In this document: positions 47,501 to 59,550 of the stretch, one piece after another | Numbering within the stretch: the first letter of the stretch is position 1 | Layout: each line of letters begins with the position of its first letter | Assembly: GCA_963383645.1 (NCBI GenBank) | Contig: OY726566.1 | Span: 99,749,802 to 99,813,801, forward strand | Origin: Muscardinus avellanarius | Taxonomy: Eukaryota > Chordata > Mammalia > Rodentia > Gliridae | DNA length: 64,000 nucleotides | Direction of reading: 5' to 3' | Made by a program: the position numbers and the translations under genes | The notes under the pieces: model-generated | Seen by the model: only the letters and a program-made list of their open reading frames with translations | What the model was told of the DNA's origin: nothing | Databases searched by the model: none

Positions 47501-48393
47501 TTACAAGTATGCGCCACCACACCCGGCGTATTCTTTATTTTAGTTCTCACTAAGTCATGGAGGACCTCACTAATTAGCTTAGGCTGGCGACAAACTTGGG
47601 ATCCTCCTGTCTCTCAGCCTCCCAAGTACTGGGATTACAAGTGTACGCCATCACACCCAACCCTATTTTATTTAATTTGGAAACAGGGTTTCACTAAGTT
47701 GCTGAGGCTGGTTTGGAACCTTAGAGTCTCCTGTCTCAGACTCCCCAGTACTGAAATCACAGGTGTGTACCACCACACCTGCTTCATAACTTGTTTTCTT
47801 GTTTCTGGATCATTTTCTGTCTGGGTGTCCCTTCATCAACATGTTCACGTGTATGTGTAGGAATCCTATTATTTAATGAAACTAGTTACCTTTTGACCTT
47901 TTTTTTTTTACATGATAAATATTTAGGAGATCTTTATTTTATGGGTTTTGTTAGACTGCCATAACAGAAGGAAAACTAGAAACTTAATTTTCTTACCTTC
48001 TGAACTATGGGTTCATAAGTTTCATACTTAAATTTCTTTAAGTGATAACTTTTAGCGTGGCATGGTGTCGCATGCCTGTAATCCCAGTACTCTGGAAGCT
48101 AAGACAGGAGGATCACAGGTTCGAAGCCAGACTCAGCAACTTACCGAGGCTCTTGGCAACTTAAAAGAGACTGTGCCCAAGCTGGTCATGGTGGTGCGCG
48201 CTTGTAATCCCTGCGCTTGGGAGGCTGAGACAGGAGGGTTGCACAGGTTCGAAGCCAGCCTTGGCTGGTTTAAGAGACCCTGTTTCTAAATAAAATATAA
48301 AATAGGTCTGGGGGTATAGCCTGGAGGTATAAGGCCCCAGTACCACCAAAAAGAAAAAACAAAAAGAAAAACCCTTAGGTTCAGTCCCTAGTT

Positions 48394-48465
<72 letters not shown>

Positions 48466-49785
48466 ACTCAATCAAAATTTCTCATTTCTTAGCAGATAGG
48501 TTTGGGTGGGATGGAGGTGAGTTACTTTGTCTTAAGGAGGGAAGTTGGCTTTTAGTGATTTTCTAACACGTCATTAGCCTCAGCCAAGCTTTCCTCACAT
48601 TTGCAGTCTCTGTTCCCTAGGAAATGTCACTGTAAGGCACTGAAGTATGGGCAGGGGTGTGACTCTGGGTGAGCTTGAGCTTAGCATGCCCAAGGCCCTG
48701 AAAACCTGAAGCCTATGCTTACGGATCTCGAGTAATTTGGCTTTCAGTAGGCTTGGTGTATTTGGATAGAAACCTTTGAACAGCATACGAGTTTTACGAC
48801 ACATGGGTTGCCTAGTACCCCGTTTGTCTTAGAACTTCTCTGTGCCCTTGTCCCCCAGGAAGGAGCTGCCTGAGTGTCTGTGGATTGGCAGCACATTCCC
48901 CGTGAAAACACCCTAATTCAGCAAAGGTTATTTGGTTTTCAGTGGTATATGTGGTTGTAGGTGTGAGATGATGGTATAGCTAGATGTATTTACAGAACCG
49001 GATTAGAGATGCTGACATCCACTGGCGGCTCCCAGATCTCAGCAGGAGTGACAGGAGAGATTGGAACCTATTTTGCCAGGACAAATTTTTGATTTGGAAA
49101 CAGGGTCTCACTTAGTTGCTCTAACTTGCAGTCCTCCTGACTCCGCCTCCCAAGTACTGGGATCACAGGCGTGCCCCCAGGCCTGCCTGTGGAGCATCGT
49201 TGAACCCTCTTGCACCTACTTCTGCCTTTGTTTCTATCAGTGTTGGCTTGGCTGCTAGCTCTCAGCACAGAGGCTTTTATTTTTATTTTATTTTTGTGGT
49301 ACTGGGGGTGGAACCCAGGGGCTTTTCTACCTCCGGGTTATACTCCAGACCTATTTTATACTTTATTTGGAAACAGGGTCTCACTAAGTTGCTGAGAGCC
49401 CAAGTAGCTGAGGCTGGCTTCGAACCTGTGTGATCCTCCTGTCTCAGCCTCCCAAGCGCAGGGATGACAAGCGTGCGCCACCACGCCCGGCTTGCGCAGA
49501 GGCTCTTATAACTGAGGCCGCCACACATGGAGAACAGGTTGGAGAGCAGTGGGCATCAGGTAGTTGAGGCAGAATCTGCTCTTGTATGTCTAGGCCACGC
49601 ACATGGCAGTGAGCCTTGTTACTGGTTTTTCTTCTAAGATTTCTTTTGCAGTTTAACTATTTGCAGAGTTGGTACAGATTCTTGACTTTCTTTTGAATGG
49701 TCGTCACCAGGGTCACTTCCCATATCCAGATCCTTCCCAGTGGACAGATGAAGAATTGGGTATCCCACCTGATGATGAAGACTGA
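44473..49785 (+). CDS. NDUFB2: NDUFB2, NADH dehydrogenase 1 beta subcomplex subunit 2 (complex I AGGG subunit), whole gene
   Basis: The spliced frame 44473-44570, 46469-46613, 49711-49785 gives 105 codons and a stop, the same length as the human protein as I recall it. Residues 1-33 are basic and lack acids, as in a mitochondrial transit peptide. The mature protein would begin at A34-G-G-G, which gives the subunit its AGGG name. One membrane segment with many Trp residues lies at about 60-75 ([17 protein letters not shown]), followed by an acidic C-terminus ending PPDDED. By established knowledge it is an accessory subunit in the membrane arm of respiratory complex I in the inner mitochondrial membrane and has no catalytic residues of its own. 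The start has A at -3. The upstream reading frame has no stop back to 44224, but the transit-peptide match selects this ATG. No lesion is seen. Confidence 0.96.
44571..46468 (+). other. NDUFB2: NDUFB2 intron 1
   Basis: The first 200 bases continue the CpG island. Then a forward SINE (about 44995-45170), antisense arms around 45218-45330, a partial forward copy (45630-45780) and an antisense copy (about 45868-46040). The 400 bases before exon 2 are single-copy. Confidence 0.8.
46469..46613 (+). CDS. NDUFB2: NDUFB2 exon 2 (start of mature protein, membrane segment)
   Basis: The acceptor tctcctag precedes T, which completes H33, then [20 protein letters not shown]. The exon ends DSDAVL before gtaagt. 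It holds the whole predicted membrane segment. Confidence 0.95.
46614..49710 (+). other. NDUFB2: NDUFB2 intron 2
   Basis: A chain of antisense SINEs covers about 46690-47785, interrupted by an antisense L1-type tail (47110-47400). Forward SINEs lie at about 48055-48335, then a CA/CT microsatellite (48396-48464). Sequence at 48470-49060 is single-copy with no exon recognised. Antisense SINEs follow at about 49090-49180 and 49290-49492. Confidence 0.8.
47110..47405 (-). mobile_element. L1-type 3' end inserted in a SINE linker
   Basis: On the minus strand: a purine-rich stretch with GGGAATGGGGTGGG, then ATAATGCACCAATAAAA and an A-rich tail. It separates the right arm (47047-47108) and left arm (about 47410-47526) of an antisense B1-dID. 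TATTCTTTTTT lies on both sides, consistent with a target duplication. Confidence 0.75.
49711..49785 (+). CDS. NDUFB2: NDUFB2 exon 3 coding part with stop
   Basis: The acceptor gtcaccag precedes [17 protein letters not shown] and the end IPPDDED, with the stop at tga 49783-49785. The exon runs on 19 bases to 49804, where gtaagt forms a donor, so the 3' UTR is split by an intron. Confidence 0.95.
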   Translation, partial: GHFPYPDPSQWTDEELGIPPDDED

Positions 49786-49804
49786 AACCGCAGACTCTTA
49801 ACAA

Positions 49805-50233
49805 GTAAGTGTGCGCTAAATTCTTGTTTTTAGTCTTATTTGCCAGGCATGGTGCACAACTGTAATCCTGGTACTTGGGAGGCTGTGACAGGATCACAGG
49901 CTTTTTTTTTTTTTTTGTGGTCCTGGGGGTGGAACCCAGAGGCATTCTACCTCTGGACTCTATTCCCAGACCTATTTTATACTTTATTTGGAAACAGGGT
50001 CTCACTGAGTTGCTGAGAGCCTCACTAGGTAGCTGCGGCTGGCCTCAAACCTGTGCGATCCTCCTGTCTCAGCCTCCCAAGCGCGGGGATCACAAGTTTT
50101 ACAGGGCTCCTCACATGACAAGTGCTCAGTAAACGCTTATTTGTGGCTCTATTGCATATGTGATATATGAAATGATGGGTTTGATTAGTGCCAAAGAAAG
50201 TGCTTAAAGCTTTCCATTTTTGTTTTCCTGCAG
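49805..50233 (+). other. NDUFB2: NDUFB2 3' UTR intron
   Basis: Holds a forward SINE left-arm fragment (about 49843-49895) abutting an antisense SINE (about 49898-50095), then a short single-copy stretch with an MIR/L2-like piece near 50120-50145. Confidence 0.7.
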
Positions 50234-50315
50234 GAGCCAGGTGAGAATTTCAAGAAAATATGGACTTCATATTGTATGTTAAAGTTGTAAATTAAAGTGG
50301 ATTGGCCAAGAATGA
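50234..50315 (+). other. NDUFB2: NDUFB2 exon 4, 3' UTR with poly(A) signal
   Basis: The acceptor ttcctgcag ends at 50233. The exon carries ATTAAA at 50291-50296, a common variant poly(A) signal, so cleavage is expected near 50310-50320. The stop lies 20 bases upstream of the last junction, short of the distance that usually triggers nonsense-mediated decay. Confidence 0.8.
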
Positions 50316-53300
50316 GGAACCGAGTCATGGTGTTTCTTTTTTTTGTGTGGTACTGAACCCAGGGGCATTGTACCTCCAAGCTACATTCCCAACCCCATTT
50401 CCTTCCTTCCTCTCTCTTTTTTTTTTGCAGACCTGAGGATGGAACCCAGGGGCATTCGACCTCTGAGCTACACCCCCTGCCCTATTTTTTATTCTTTATT
50501 TTGAAACCGGGTCTGAGTTGTGGAGGGCCTCACTAAGTAGCCGAGGCTGTCCGCGAACCGTTCTCTTTTTCTTCTTTCCCCCTCTTCTTCCCTCCTCTTC
50601 TATTTTTGTGGTACTAGGGAGGGAACCCAGGGGCATTCTCCTTCGAGCTACACCCCCAGACCTATTTTTTATTCTTTATTTTGAAACAGGGTCTCACTAA
50701 GTTGCAAGACAGCTGAGGCTGCCTCCGAAGTGCTGGGATTACAAACGTGCACTACCGCGCCCAGCTGGACACGTGTTTCTGGTAGACAGCCGTCCTTAAT
50801 TTCCTGTGCCTCAGCCATTGTGCTAAGTGTTTTCCTGCCCTTTCAGCTGATCAGGCCCCATGCTGTGGGTGGGCATTAGCTACATACATTAGCTACATCA
50901 CAGATCTCATCTGTGAGCGGGAGATCAAGGAGCAGGAGATGGGCTACTTGGCATTGCACACCGGTGCTGAGGGGTCCACGTGCATGCGGAAGGGGTCGCG
51001 TGCCACGCCGCCTCCTCCTGGGCCAGTCACGCGCACGCGATGTGGCAGTCTTGCCATTTCTCTACCGCGGGCGGCTCTTGCTGTGTATAGAGGCGAGGGG
51101 CTACTGCGTTCAGTGGCAGTTTGTAGGACCTTGCAGTCATTTTTTCTTCCTTTAAATCATTTGTAACCAGGAATTCTTAGGGGCAGAGAAATGGGAAGCA
51201 GGAAGAAAAGGGATTTCCTAAGTCTGTAAGTTTGTTTCAAAGTATTCTCCACCTTTCTGTAGCATCGCAATTCTGAGAGTAGATAGGATGGGATTTTCCT
51301 CCACAGATAAAAATCATGGCCTGAGTGTATTCATTTCGAGTCACCCCTCCATGCCAGTCTGGTATGGAGCTGTATTTCTATTTTCTGTATTTCTAATAAA
51401 CTTTAAATCTTCAAAAAAAAAAAAAATCATGGCCTGATGGTTTGCCTAAAGGCACAACTATTAGTTTTTTGTGCATGGTACTAAAGAATGAATCCAAGGG
51501 CCATTTTCCCTCCAAGCTACACCCCTAGCCATACTTAATTTTTTTATTTGAAACATGGTGTTAATAATTTGTGGAGAGCCTCGCTAAGGCTAAGGCTGGC
51601 TTCAAGCCTGTGATCCTCCTGTCTCAGCCTCCTGAGTACTGGATAACAGGTGTGCACTACTGTGCCTGGCTGACAATTAAAAAAAAAAATTTGGTGCCAG
51701 GCCTTCTACCTCAGAGCTACACCTCCAGCCCCATTCTTTATTCTTTATTTTGAAACAGGATCTCACTAAATTGCAGAGGGCCTCACTAAGTAGCTGAGGC
51801 TGGCCTCGAACCCGGATCCTCCTGTCTCAGCCTCCCAAGTACTGGGATTACAAGCGTGTGCCACCACGCCCAGCTTTGACAACTTAATGTTTTAACTGAG
51901 TTTTTTGACCACCTGGGCATTGGGATGGGAGTACAGTACTAACCAAAGGAGTTAAATTTTAGGAAGAGAAGACAAATGGGTAAGTCAACAGTGAAGGAAC
52001 ACCGTTGGGTGATGTGCTAGGGCTGGGTAAGGTGGGTGTGTGCTCTCCTGGGGCTCAGGGAGGGCATTTGAGTGGAAACCTGGACAAGCAGAGTCTAAGG
52101 AGAGTGCTTGGGAGGTGAGCAGCAGGAGCAAGGTCTAGGGTAGGACCCAGGTCGCTGGGCTTAAGGGACAGGGAGGCCAGTGCGGCTCCAGCAAGTGAGG
52201 AGAGGGTGGCACTAGAGGAGACCTGCAGCGGTCGGGGCTGCAGCTTTAGAGCGTAAGTGCTGTGAGCAGCCTCTGGCAGGCTTCCGGCAGGGGTGTGAGG
52301 CCTGATTCTCTAGTGCTTGGGTTTCCACTTTGCTTCTCTTGACTTGTTACAGAGAGGCATCATGGTAGCAAAACCTTAAGCAAGAGCCACCTCTCCCACA
52401 GACAGTCCCTGCAGCCTCTGCCTGTTTACTCATCTGTGCAAGGGGAAGCGGACTCGGGCCACAGATGTTTTCAAGACCATCAGGCCTCACGCCGAGTGCG
52501 ATGGCGCACACTTGTAATCCTCGCGCTTGGAGGCTGAGACAGGAGGATCTCAGTTTCAAAGCCAGCCTCAGCTACTTTGTTAGGCTCTCAGCAACTAGTG
52601 AGACTCTGTTTCTAAATAAAATATAAAATAGGTCTGGGAGTGTAGCCCAGAGAAAGTCCCTGGGTTCCACCCCCCGGTACCACCACCACACAAAAAAAAA
52701 AGAAGACCATCAGGCCTCTTGCGTTTTCTTTTTGGAGCTGTCACACCAGGGGATGTTCTACCTCTGAGCTACACCCCGGCCCTTTTGTCGTTGTTTCTGA
52801 GACTGTCTTGCTAGGCTGCTGGGAGCCTCGCTCCCTTGCTGAGGCTGCCGCAGCCTCCCAAGTCACTGGGATTATAGACATGTACCACCATGCCTGGCTG
52901 CCCCCAGCCCTTTTTATTGTGAGGTAGGGTCTCACTAAACTTCTGAGACTGGCCTTGAACCTATGATCTTCTTGTCTCAGCCTCCAAAGCACTGGGATTA
53001 TAGATGTGCTCTGCCACACCTAGCCTCTGTACTTTATTGGCCTCATTTTTTGGTACTGGGGATTGAACTCAGGGCAGTCTATCTCTGAGCTACATCCCCA
53101 GCTCTATTTTTAAAATTTTTATTATTTAGTGGTACTGGAGATTGAACCCAGGTGATGTCTACACCCCAAGCCCTCTCTTATTTTTCTTTTGAAAACAGGG
53201 TCTTGCTAGGTTGATGAGAGTCTCAGTACATTCCTGAGGCTGTCCTTGAACCTGTGATCTTCCTGTCTCAGCCTCCCAAGTACTGGGATTACAGGTGTGT

Positions 53301-54424
53301 GCCATCATGCCCAGCAGCCCTTTTTTATTTTTTGTAATACTGGGAATTGAACCCAGGGACATTCTGCCTCCGAGCTATATCCCTAGCCCTATTTTATTCC
53401 TTATTTTGAAACAGTTTTGCTAGGTTGATGTCCTTAAACCTGCTATCCTCCTGTCTCAAATACAGATTACAAGTATGTGCCACATGTCCAGCAGCATACA
53501 AGTTTATAACTTTACTAGTCTCCTATGGAAGCTTTAATGTAAATAACAGTTATCTGATGAAGTTCTGAGGTGTATGCGTAATGTTATGTGCATGTCATCT
53601 CGGTTCCACTTGCCTCTAGAATTATTTATGCTGTAAAATCTCGGTCTCGCCAGGCGTGGTGGCAAACGCTTGGGAGGCTGAGACAGGAGGATCGCGCAGG
53701 TTCGAAGCCAGCCTCAGCTGGCTTAAGAGACCCTGTTTCCAAATAAAATATAAAATAGGTCTGGGAGTGTAGCCCGGAGATAGAAGGCCCCTAGGTTCCA
53801 TCCCCAGTACCACAAAACAAAAAACAAACAAAAAAAACAACAACAACAAAAAAAACAACCCATCTCGGTCTCCCTTCACCCCGCCCGGCTGTCAGGAGCA
53901 CCGCAGTGCAGTGCACAGGGGCCAACCAACCAAGCTGCAGGTGGCCTTTCACCCCGTCACCTGCATTAGCAGCGGCTTACCTGATGGAGGACAACAGCTT
54001 GGAACAACTCACTTCTAGCTCCGAACTCCGCGTCGCAGGTCCACGCCTACTTCTATCCAGATTGCATCACAGCCACCAGAACCACAAAATGACAGGTGCC
54101 GATCGCGGGCGAGGCCTGTCCTTCAGAGCCTCAGATCAGCTCCTGCTGTGAGAGTACTTGGCCAGGTTATCTTTAAGAACTTTTATGTACTTTTTTATGA
54201 TTTGGGGAGACTGACTCAGCAGGCACAGTGATCACAGTCCTTGGTAAAACAAATTTTCAGGGTTCTTTGTAATAGCACAACAACTAAAGCATGTGCTATT
54301 CAGGGACAAGTTTTACAGAAAACTTGTACAATACTGGATTCCTCAAGCCCCCTTGGGGACTTCTCTGTTCTTTCATACTGCCCTCAGACATATGATTTCA
54401 GATGAAATAATCTTAATAAAGACG
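50316..54424. other. tail-to-tail spacer between NDUFB2 and BRAF
   Basis: SINEs fill about 50335-50765, 51470-51880, 52490-52690 and 52745-53490, mostly antisense, plus a forward copy at about 53650-53812. Single-copy stretches lie at about 50770-51300, 51890-52490 and 53870-54420. A small retrocopy with target duplications is at 51309-51437. No gene was recognised. Confidence 0.8.
51309..51437 (+). pseudogene. 5'-truncated processed mRNA fragment with target-site duplications
   Basis: About 90 bases ending with AATAAA (51396-51401), a short spacer and an A tract (to about 51426) lie between two 16-base direct repeats, AAAAATCATGGCCTGA at 51309-51324 and 51422-51437. This is the mark of L1-mediated insertion of the 3' end of a polyadenylated RNA. 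The parent gene was not identified. Confidence 0.8.
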
Positions 54425-54441
54425 TCTCCATGCAGTCAATC

Positions 54442-54447
54442 TTTATT
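54442..54447 (-). terminator. BRAF: distal poly(A) signal of BRAF
   Basis: TTTATT on the plus strand is AATAAA on the minus strand, the last such hexamer before the spacer. Cleavage would fall near 54420-54430. Confidence 0.6.
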
Positions 54448-57400
54448 ATAGCAGTATTCGCATATTCACATCAAGTACATAGAACTTTTTTTGCCTTTTA
54501 TATAATAGTTTTTAAATAACTTTACACAAATAAATTTCTTCAATCTGATTTTCAGCTATCTTTTTTAAAATTCTCCATGCTCTCTATCCAAACTGAACAA
54601 TATTTTCCATTATACAAATTTACATGAGAAAAACTCCAAAGTACAAATGAAGGGACCTGAGCAGGAAAGAGAACCAAAGTGTCAGGAAGTGGGTATGGGG
54701 AAGAATTAAAAAAAAAAGGAAGAGTCAAGCAAATGCTGAGGATTAAGAGATAAGAAGGAGACATCATCCATTTGACTGAAAATAAATGTCTTTCTTATGA
54801 ATTGAAAAATAAGCTTTAAAAATAGTTACTCCATTGTAGTTTTCACAAAGCAGGTATAGAGAGGTCTGTGGACAATGAAAAAGTCCCCATCTTTTCACCG
54901 GGCCCCCAGACGCCACGAGGACCTTTTCAAAGCGTGAGCAGAACTGAAGTGAACTAAGCCCGAACCTTTGGCAGTTGTAGAGCAGAGGAATGTGGATGCG
55001 AGTTGCCTAAGGTCTGCGGTGGTGAGACAGGAGCTGTAACTCGCTGAGTTCAACCGGGAAGGACTTCCCTTTCCTCTCCCTTAGAGAAGACTTTTTTTTT
55101 TTTTTAAACCAAGAAGTACATGAAAAGGGTTGGGACTTCCTTTTTTTGGTCTAAACCAAAGAACAATTACAACTACTGAATAGAATTCAGAGACAAACGT
55201 TGATGAAGGTAAAATCAATCCCCTGATCAGTGTTCTTAGGAAAGGCAGCAAGTGCTGGCTGAGCAAAGGGTCAGATGTACACCCACCAACAGGGTTACCA
55301 CAGATTCGCATCGCTGTGATAAGTCCTTCAAGTCAGGCGACACCACAAAGGGCAAACCAAGGCTCTTGTAAGGACGGCCAAAGCAAACAGAACCCAGTGA
55401 ACGAGTTTCAGATGAAGGAAGGAAGGGGCACGGGGCACAGCACACACACGCACACACACACTTGGTTTGTAAACTAATATAACATGAAGATAAATAAGAC
55501 ACAAAGGCTAGCCACTTGCGTTGGTAACTAACATGAACAAGAAGGCGTTACATGTTGCATAGCTGGTTTTAAGCAGCTATGGAACATACAAAATGTATTA
55601 GAAAGGAATGATTTTTTAAAATAACCGTTCACAGCTTAGAATAAACAGCACACTTATTGCACTCTTACATAGTATTTCAGGTATTTGCAGTTTATTCCCA
55701 CCCTAACCTTAGTTTTCTCTACCCCCAGACATCACTGCCACCCCACCCCATTTGGTCCAGGTTTTTCTCCACTTGTGTCTGTTCTGTGAGCTTTGTTGCT
55801 TGTGCTAGTCTGGCAGTTTCTTCCTATGGAACTCATATCCCACCAGACACATGGGTTCAAAAACACTTAGTACACAAACACAGTCATTTTCAAAGCCAAA
55901 CCGGGACTAAGCAACTTGACTCACAACCCCTATCCCAGCCCTGTGAACAGACCCTTTCTTGGCTGCACCTCTCCACACGTTTCCTGCCTGACTCCCCTGC
56001 TCACACGCTGTAGGAAGGAGCAGCCTCTGGGTTTGGGTGCTGGATAACAGGAGTATTCTGCCTGCCAGGAAAAGCAAGTGATTTGCACAAAATTTTTTTC
56101 AGTACTAATGAAATAAATATACTTCAGTTCTCTGTTTTCAAAGAGCACTTCAATCTACAGAACTCTTTACCAAAAAATGCACCACAAAAAATACACTGTC
56201 TGTGTCCTCATGCACAACTGGTTGTATCATTGCAATTAGTCAGAACAGCTAAATAAGAGTAAACATTTTAGTGAAACTGACTTGGTAATCAGTAAAACAA
56301 ATTAGTTGAAATTGTGGATGATGATGAAATAAAGGATCTACTTTAATCATCACTGAGGTGGTGATTAGGTGTTCCTATATATTTTTTAAAGCTGTTACCT
56401 TAATTTAAGGTGTTAGGACTCTGTCCTCTTCTACCTTAAAAATACCTGATAGGAACTTTCAATTATCCTTTCCACAATTAACAAGAAGGACTGAATTTTA
56501 ACTTAAATGTCTTTGTCCAAACGAGTGAAAATAAGTTATCAGAAAACAATAAACCAAGCTTACTGTCTAGTGTACTGATACAACAATTACCAGTATGTCC
56601 AACTTCACCAGAGCTGGCAACACAGACCATGAATACACCGGCCCCTTCACTCTCCTCTGGCCAATCTACAAATCCGCCTCTACACAAGAGATGCTACTGC
56701 CCTCCTTGGGCATCAGTGATTCCTCTGTTTCGGTGAAGCAGCTAAAAGATGCACTGGGGACAAAGCAGCGCCTGTCTTGAGGGATGGTGAGGAATGGAAC
56801 AAGAAACAAGAACCATGGAGCATGTCCAATTGGACACTTCCTGCCAGGTTGTTCACAATCTCGATGTCCCTTCTCAAAGGACTTCTCCAGAGACCGCCCT
56901 CCTTGGCCCCCATCTTGTACCAGCGCAGGATTAATGTATGGTCCAGCTGCATTTGCAAACAAGACATGGGGAGGGAAGTTGACATTTCAAACTCTGAAAA
57001 AGCCTTATCTACTAGGTTGGCGGCAGTACTCTGGAAACTAATCAGACTGAATTCTGTCCTATATTTTAATTTCTCTCTCACTAGTTAATACATGATTGCT
57101 GCCCAGCATACAGTCCTTCAACACTAAACTACAGCAGTTTCTTAAAATGTCTGTCAAACATTTCTGTTGTATAAAAGTTCCATGCTTTGAAGAACTGATG
57201 GGAGTAGAAAAAGTTTCTCTAGAAATGTCACTGAACTGTATTTTCAACCTAGTTGCACTATGTGATAAATATATCTCACTATACTAGGGATTATGTGCTT
57301 TAAAAAAATAATTTTGTTCACTGAAAATTTACCTGTGTTCTTATTTTTTTAAATGTGATTTTGGCTATAAACTCATTAGTGCATTTATCTTTGCTGTCTA

Positions 57401-59149
57401 AATTGCACTCTAAAAAATATTAACACAGCTGAGTTAAACCAGAGTGGCTGCTCTTCATAAATCACTGATTTCTGCTAAAATTTTAGCGTTTTTTATTGCA
57501 TCATGAAGGCACAGTAGGATCATTTGGCAAATTGTCAAGGTATTTTCTAGAGCTTCGCCTACATCATTTCACCTACGACCTGTAAGCGACTTGCTTTTCA
57601 TACTCACAGTAAACCTTCCCTCCCTGCTGCGGCTTCAGAGCCTCCTGTTTAACACCTGCCAGTCTCAGGGTGCTGATATTCCAGCACTAACAAGTCCAGT
57701 TTGGACAAAGAAGAGTGTCTTGCAGAAAGGGCGATCACTCTGACCCTCTCAGCCGGGCCGTCTCGACAGGAGCATGTGTGCACATTGCAAAGCTGTGGCT
57801 AACTCGTTATGAAGATGTACTGTCTTGCTGAGCCTACTGAAAATTAAAATCATATCAGTGGTAGCGAAGTATGCAGCGGACTCCAGGTTAAGATTCTGAA
57901 ACATACCCCTAAGACATTACATTCTGGCACCACTTCCAACAACATTCAGATACTCTTGAGAGCTATACTTTTTTTTTTTTTTTCCTTTTTTACAGTATCA
58001 CTCCTTAAATGTATAATGCCCTTTGGGACAAAATGAACATGCTCAAATACAAGTACACATAAAAGTTAAAATCTGAAATCATCTTCATGTTCTAGAGCCC
58101 CTGACTGTTCATATTTTGAAGTAATAACTATTCCTTACCTCATCCTGAGGAGGTAGTTTTTGAAGAGGTCACCTGAACCCTGCACTGTGTTTCAGACTAA
58201 AGCTGGATGAGGAGGTGTGGGAGGCTGGCGAGGCGGTGCGCGGGGACAGGCAGGTCTGAGGAGGGCTGCGCAGCAGCAGCTCCAACAGCGCCTGGTGAGC
58301 CCAAGAGAACACTGCACCACAAGAAAGAGGAAGTGTTTACACAGGTGGACAGCGCTCAAGTCTTCAATCCTTTCTTTATAGAGTCCTCTTTCTTCTCCAA
58401 CACCAACATGAATATACAGTTTATATGAGATCTTTTCTAGGATGCCCCAGTACGTCCTACCCGACCTCAATGCGGTCAGGGCCAGGACACAGACACCAGA
58501 GGTGACGGCTGCGCAGCACGTCCTCTAAGGCGCGCAGGTGCGCGAATGGTCACGATGGGTCTGGCACCCACACCTCCCTCATACACGACTTCGTTGTGTC
58601 AATAGTGCTTCAGTGGCAAAATCCTGGTCCTAGAGCCCAGACTACTGATGAAGAAAGTCCATCAGGAATATCACATATTGAAAAACAATCCTTTGTAGTT
58701 GCTTTCACATTTTCAGAAGGCCTCCTTCTCCCTACCAAAAACAAAACACTGCAGCCGCTTTACAGACAAAACGAGTTACAGCCTCACAAGAGGATCGGCG
58801 GCGGGGCAGCCACTGTCTATACCAATCACTTCATAAAGTGCTTCGCACAAACAAGGACTTCTTCCTGGCATCCTCTTAGGAGCTCAGCAAGTCTTTTTGC
58901 AATCTAAGCATCAAAAAATAAAGGAAATAAAGCTGGAAGAAAATACTCCTTTCTCATGTCATTTGTAAATTACAAACAACCCCCCCCCCAAAAAAAAACA
59001 AAACCCAAAAACCTATTTGATGAGAAATAAAAGGCTTAAACATTTTGCTTTTAAAGTTCCCTATAAAAATCCCTAAAACCCTGAGCCTGGCTTCTGGGCA
59101 CAGCTTCATTTGATACCAAGTCTGCTCCCTTTTTTCTAATTTTTCTTTT

Positions 59150-59550
59150 TTCTTTTTGTTACTGGGGAATGAACATTCTATGTCTGAGCCCCCCCCCCCC
59201 CCCGCCTTGTGGTGCTGGGAATTGAACCCAGGACATTCTATCTCTGAGCTATAACCCCAGCTTGATTTTTTATTCTTTATTTTGAAACAAAGTCTCACTG
59301 AGTTGCAGAGGGCCTAGGTGGCTGAGGCTGGCTGTGAACCTGAGATCTTCCTGTCTCAGCCTTCCCAAGTACTGGGATTACAAGTGTGCGCCACCACGCC
59401 TGGCTCCCTCCAGCCCTTTTCATTCTGAAACAGGGTCAGGTTGCTGAGGGTTTCCCTAATTGTGGAGGCTGGCCTTGAATCTGTAATTTTCCTGTCTCAG
59501 CCTCCCAAGAGCTGGGATTATGAGCATGTGCCACTGTACTATCTCAAATG
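59150..59550 (-). repeat. SINE cluster inside the BRAF 3' UTR
   Basis: A short right-arm piece, C runs (59189-59202), a dimer with right arm from about 59210 and left arm to 59403, then another left arm to about 59540. Read on the minus strand (the BRAF sense strand) they are in sense orientation. Confidence 0.8.

Noticed and set aside
54552..54767. small open frames in the BRAF UTR
   Set aside because: Short, AT-rich, no known product; consistent with chance in a long UTR.
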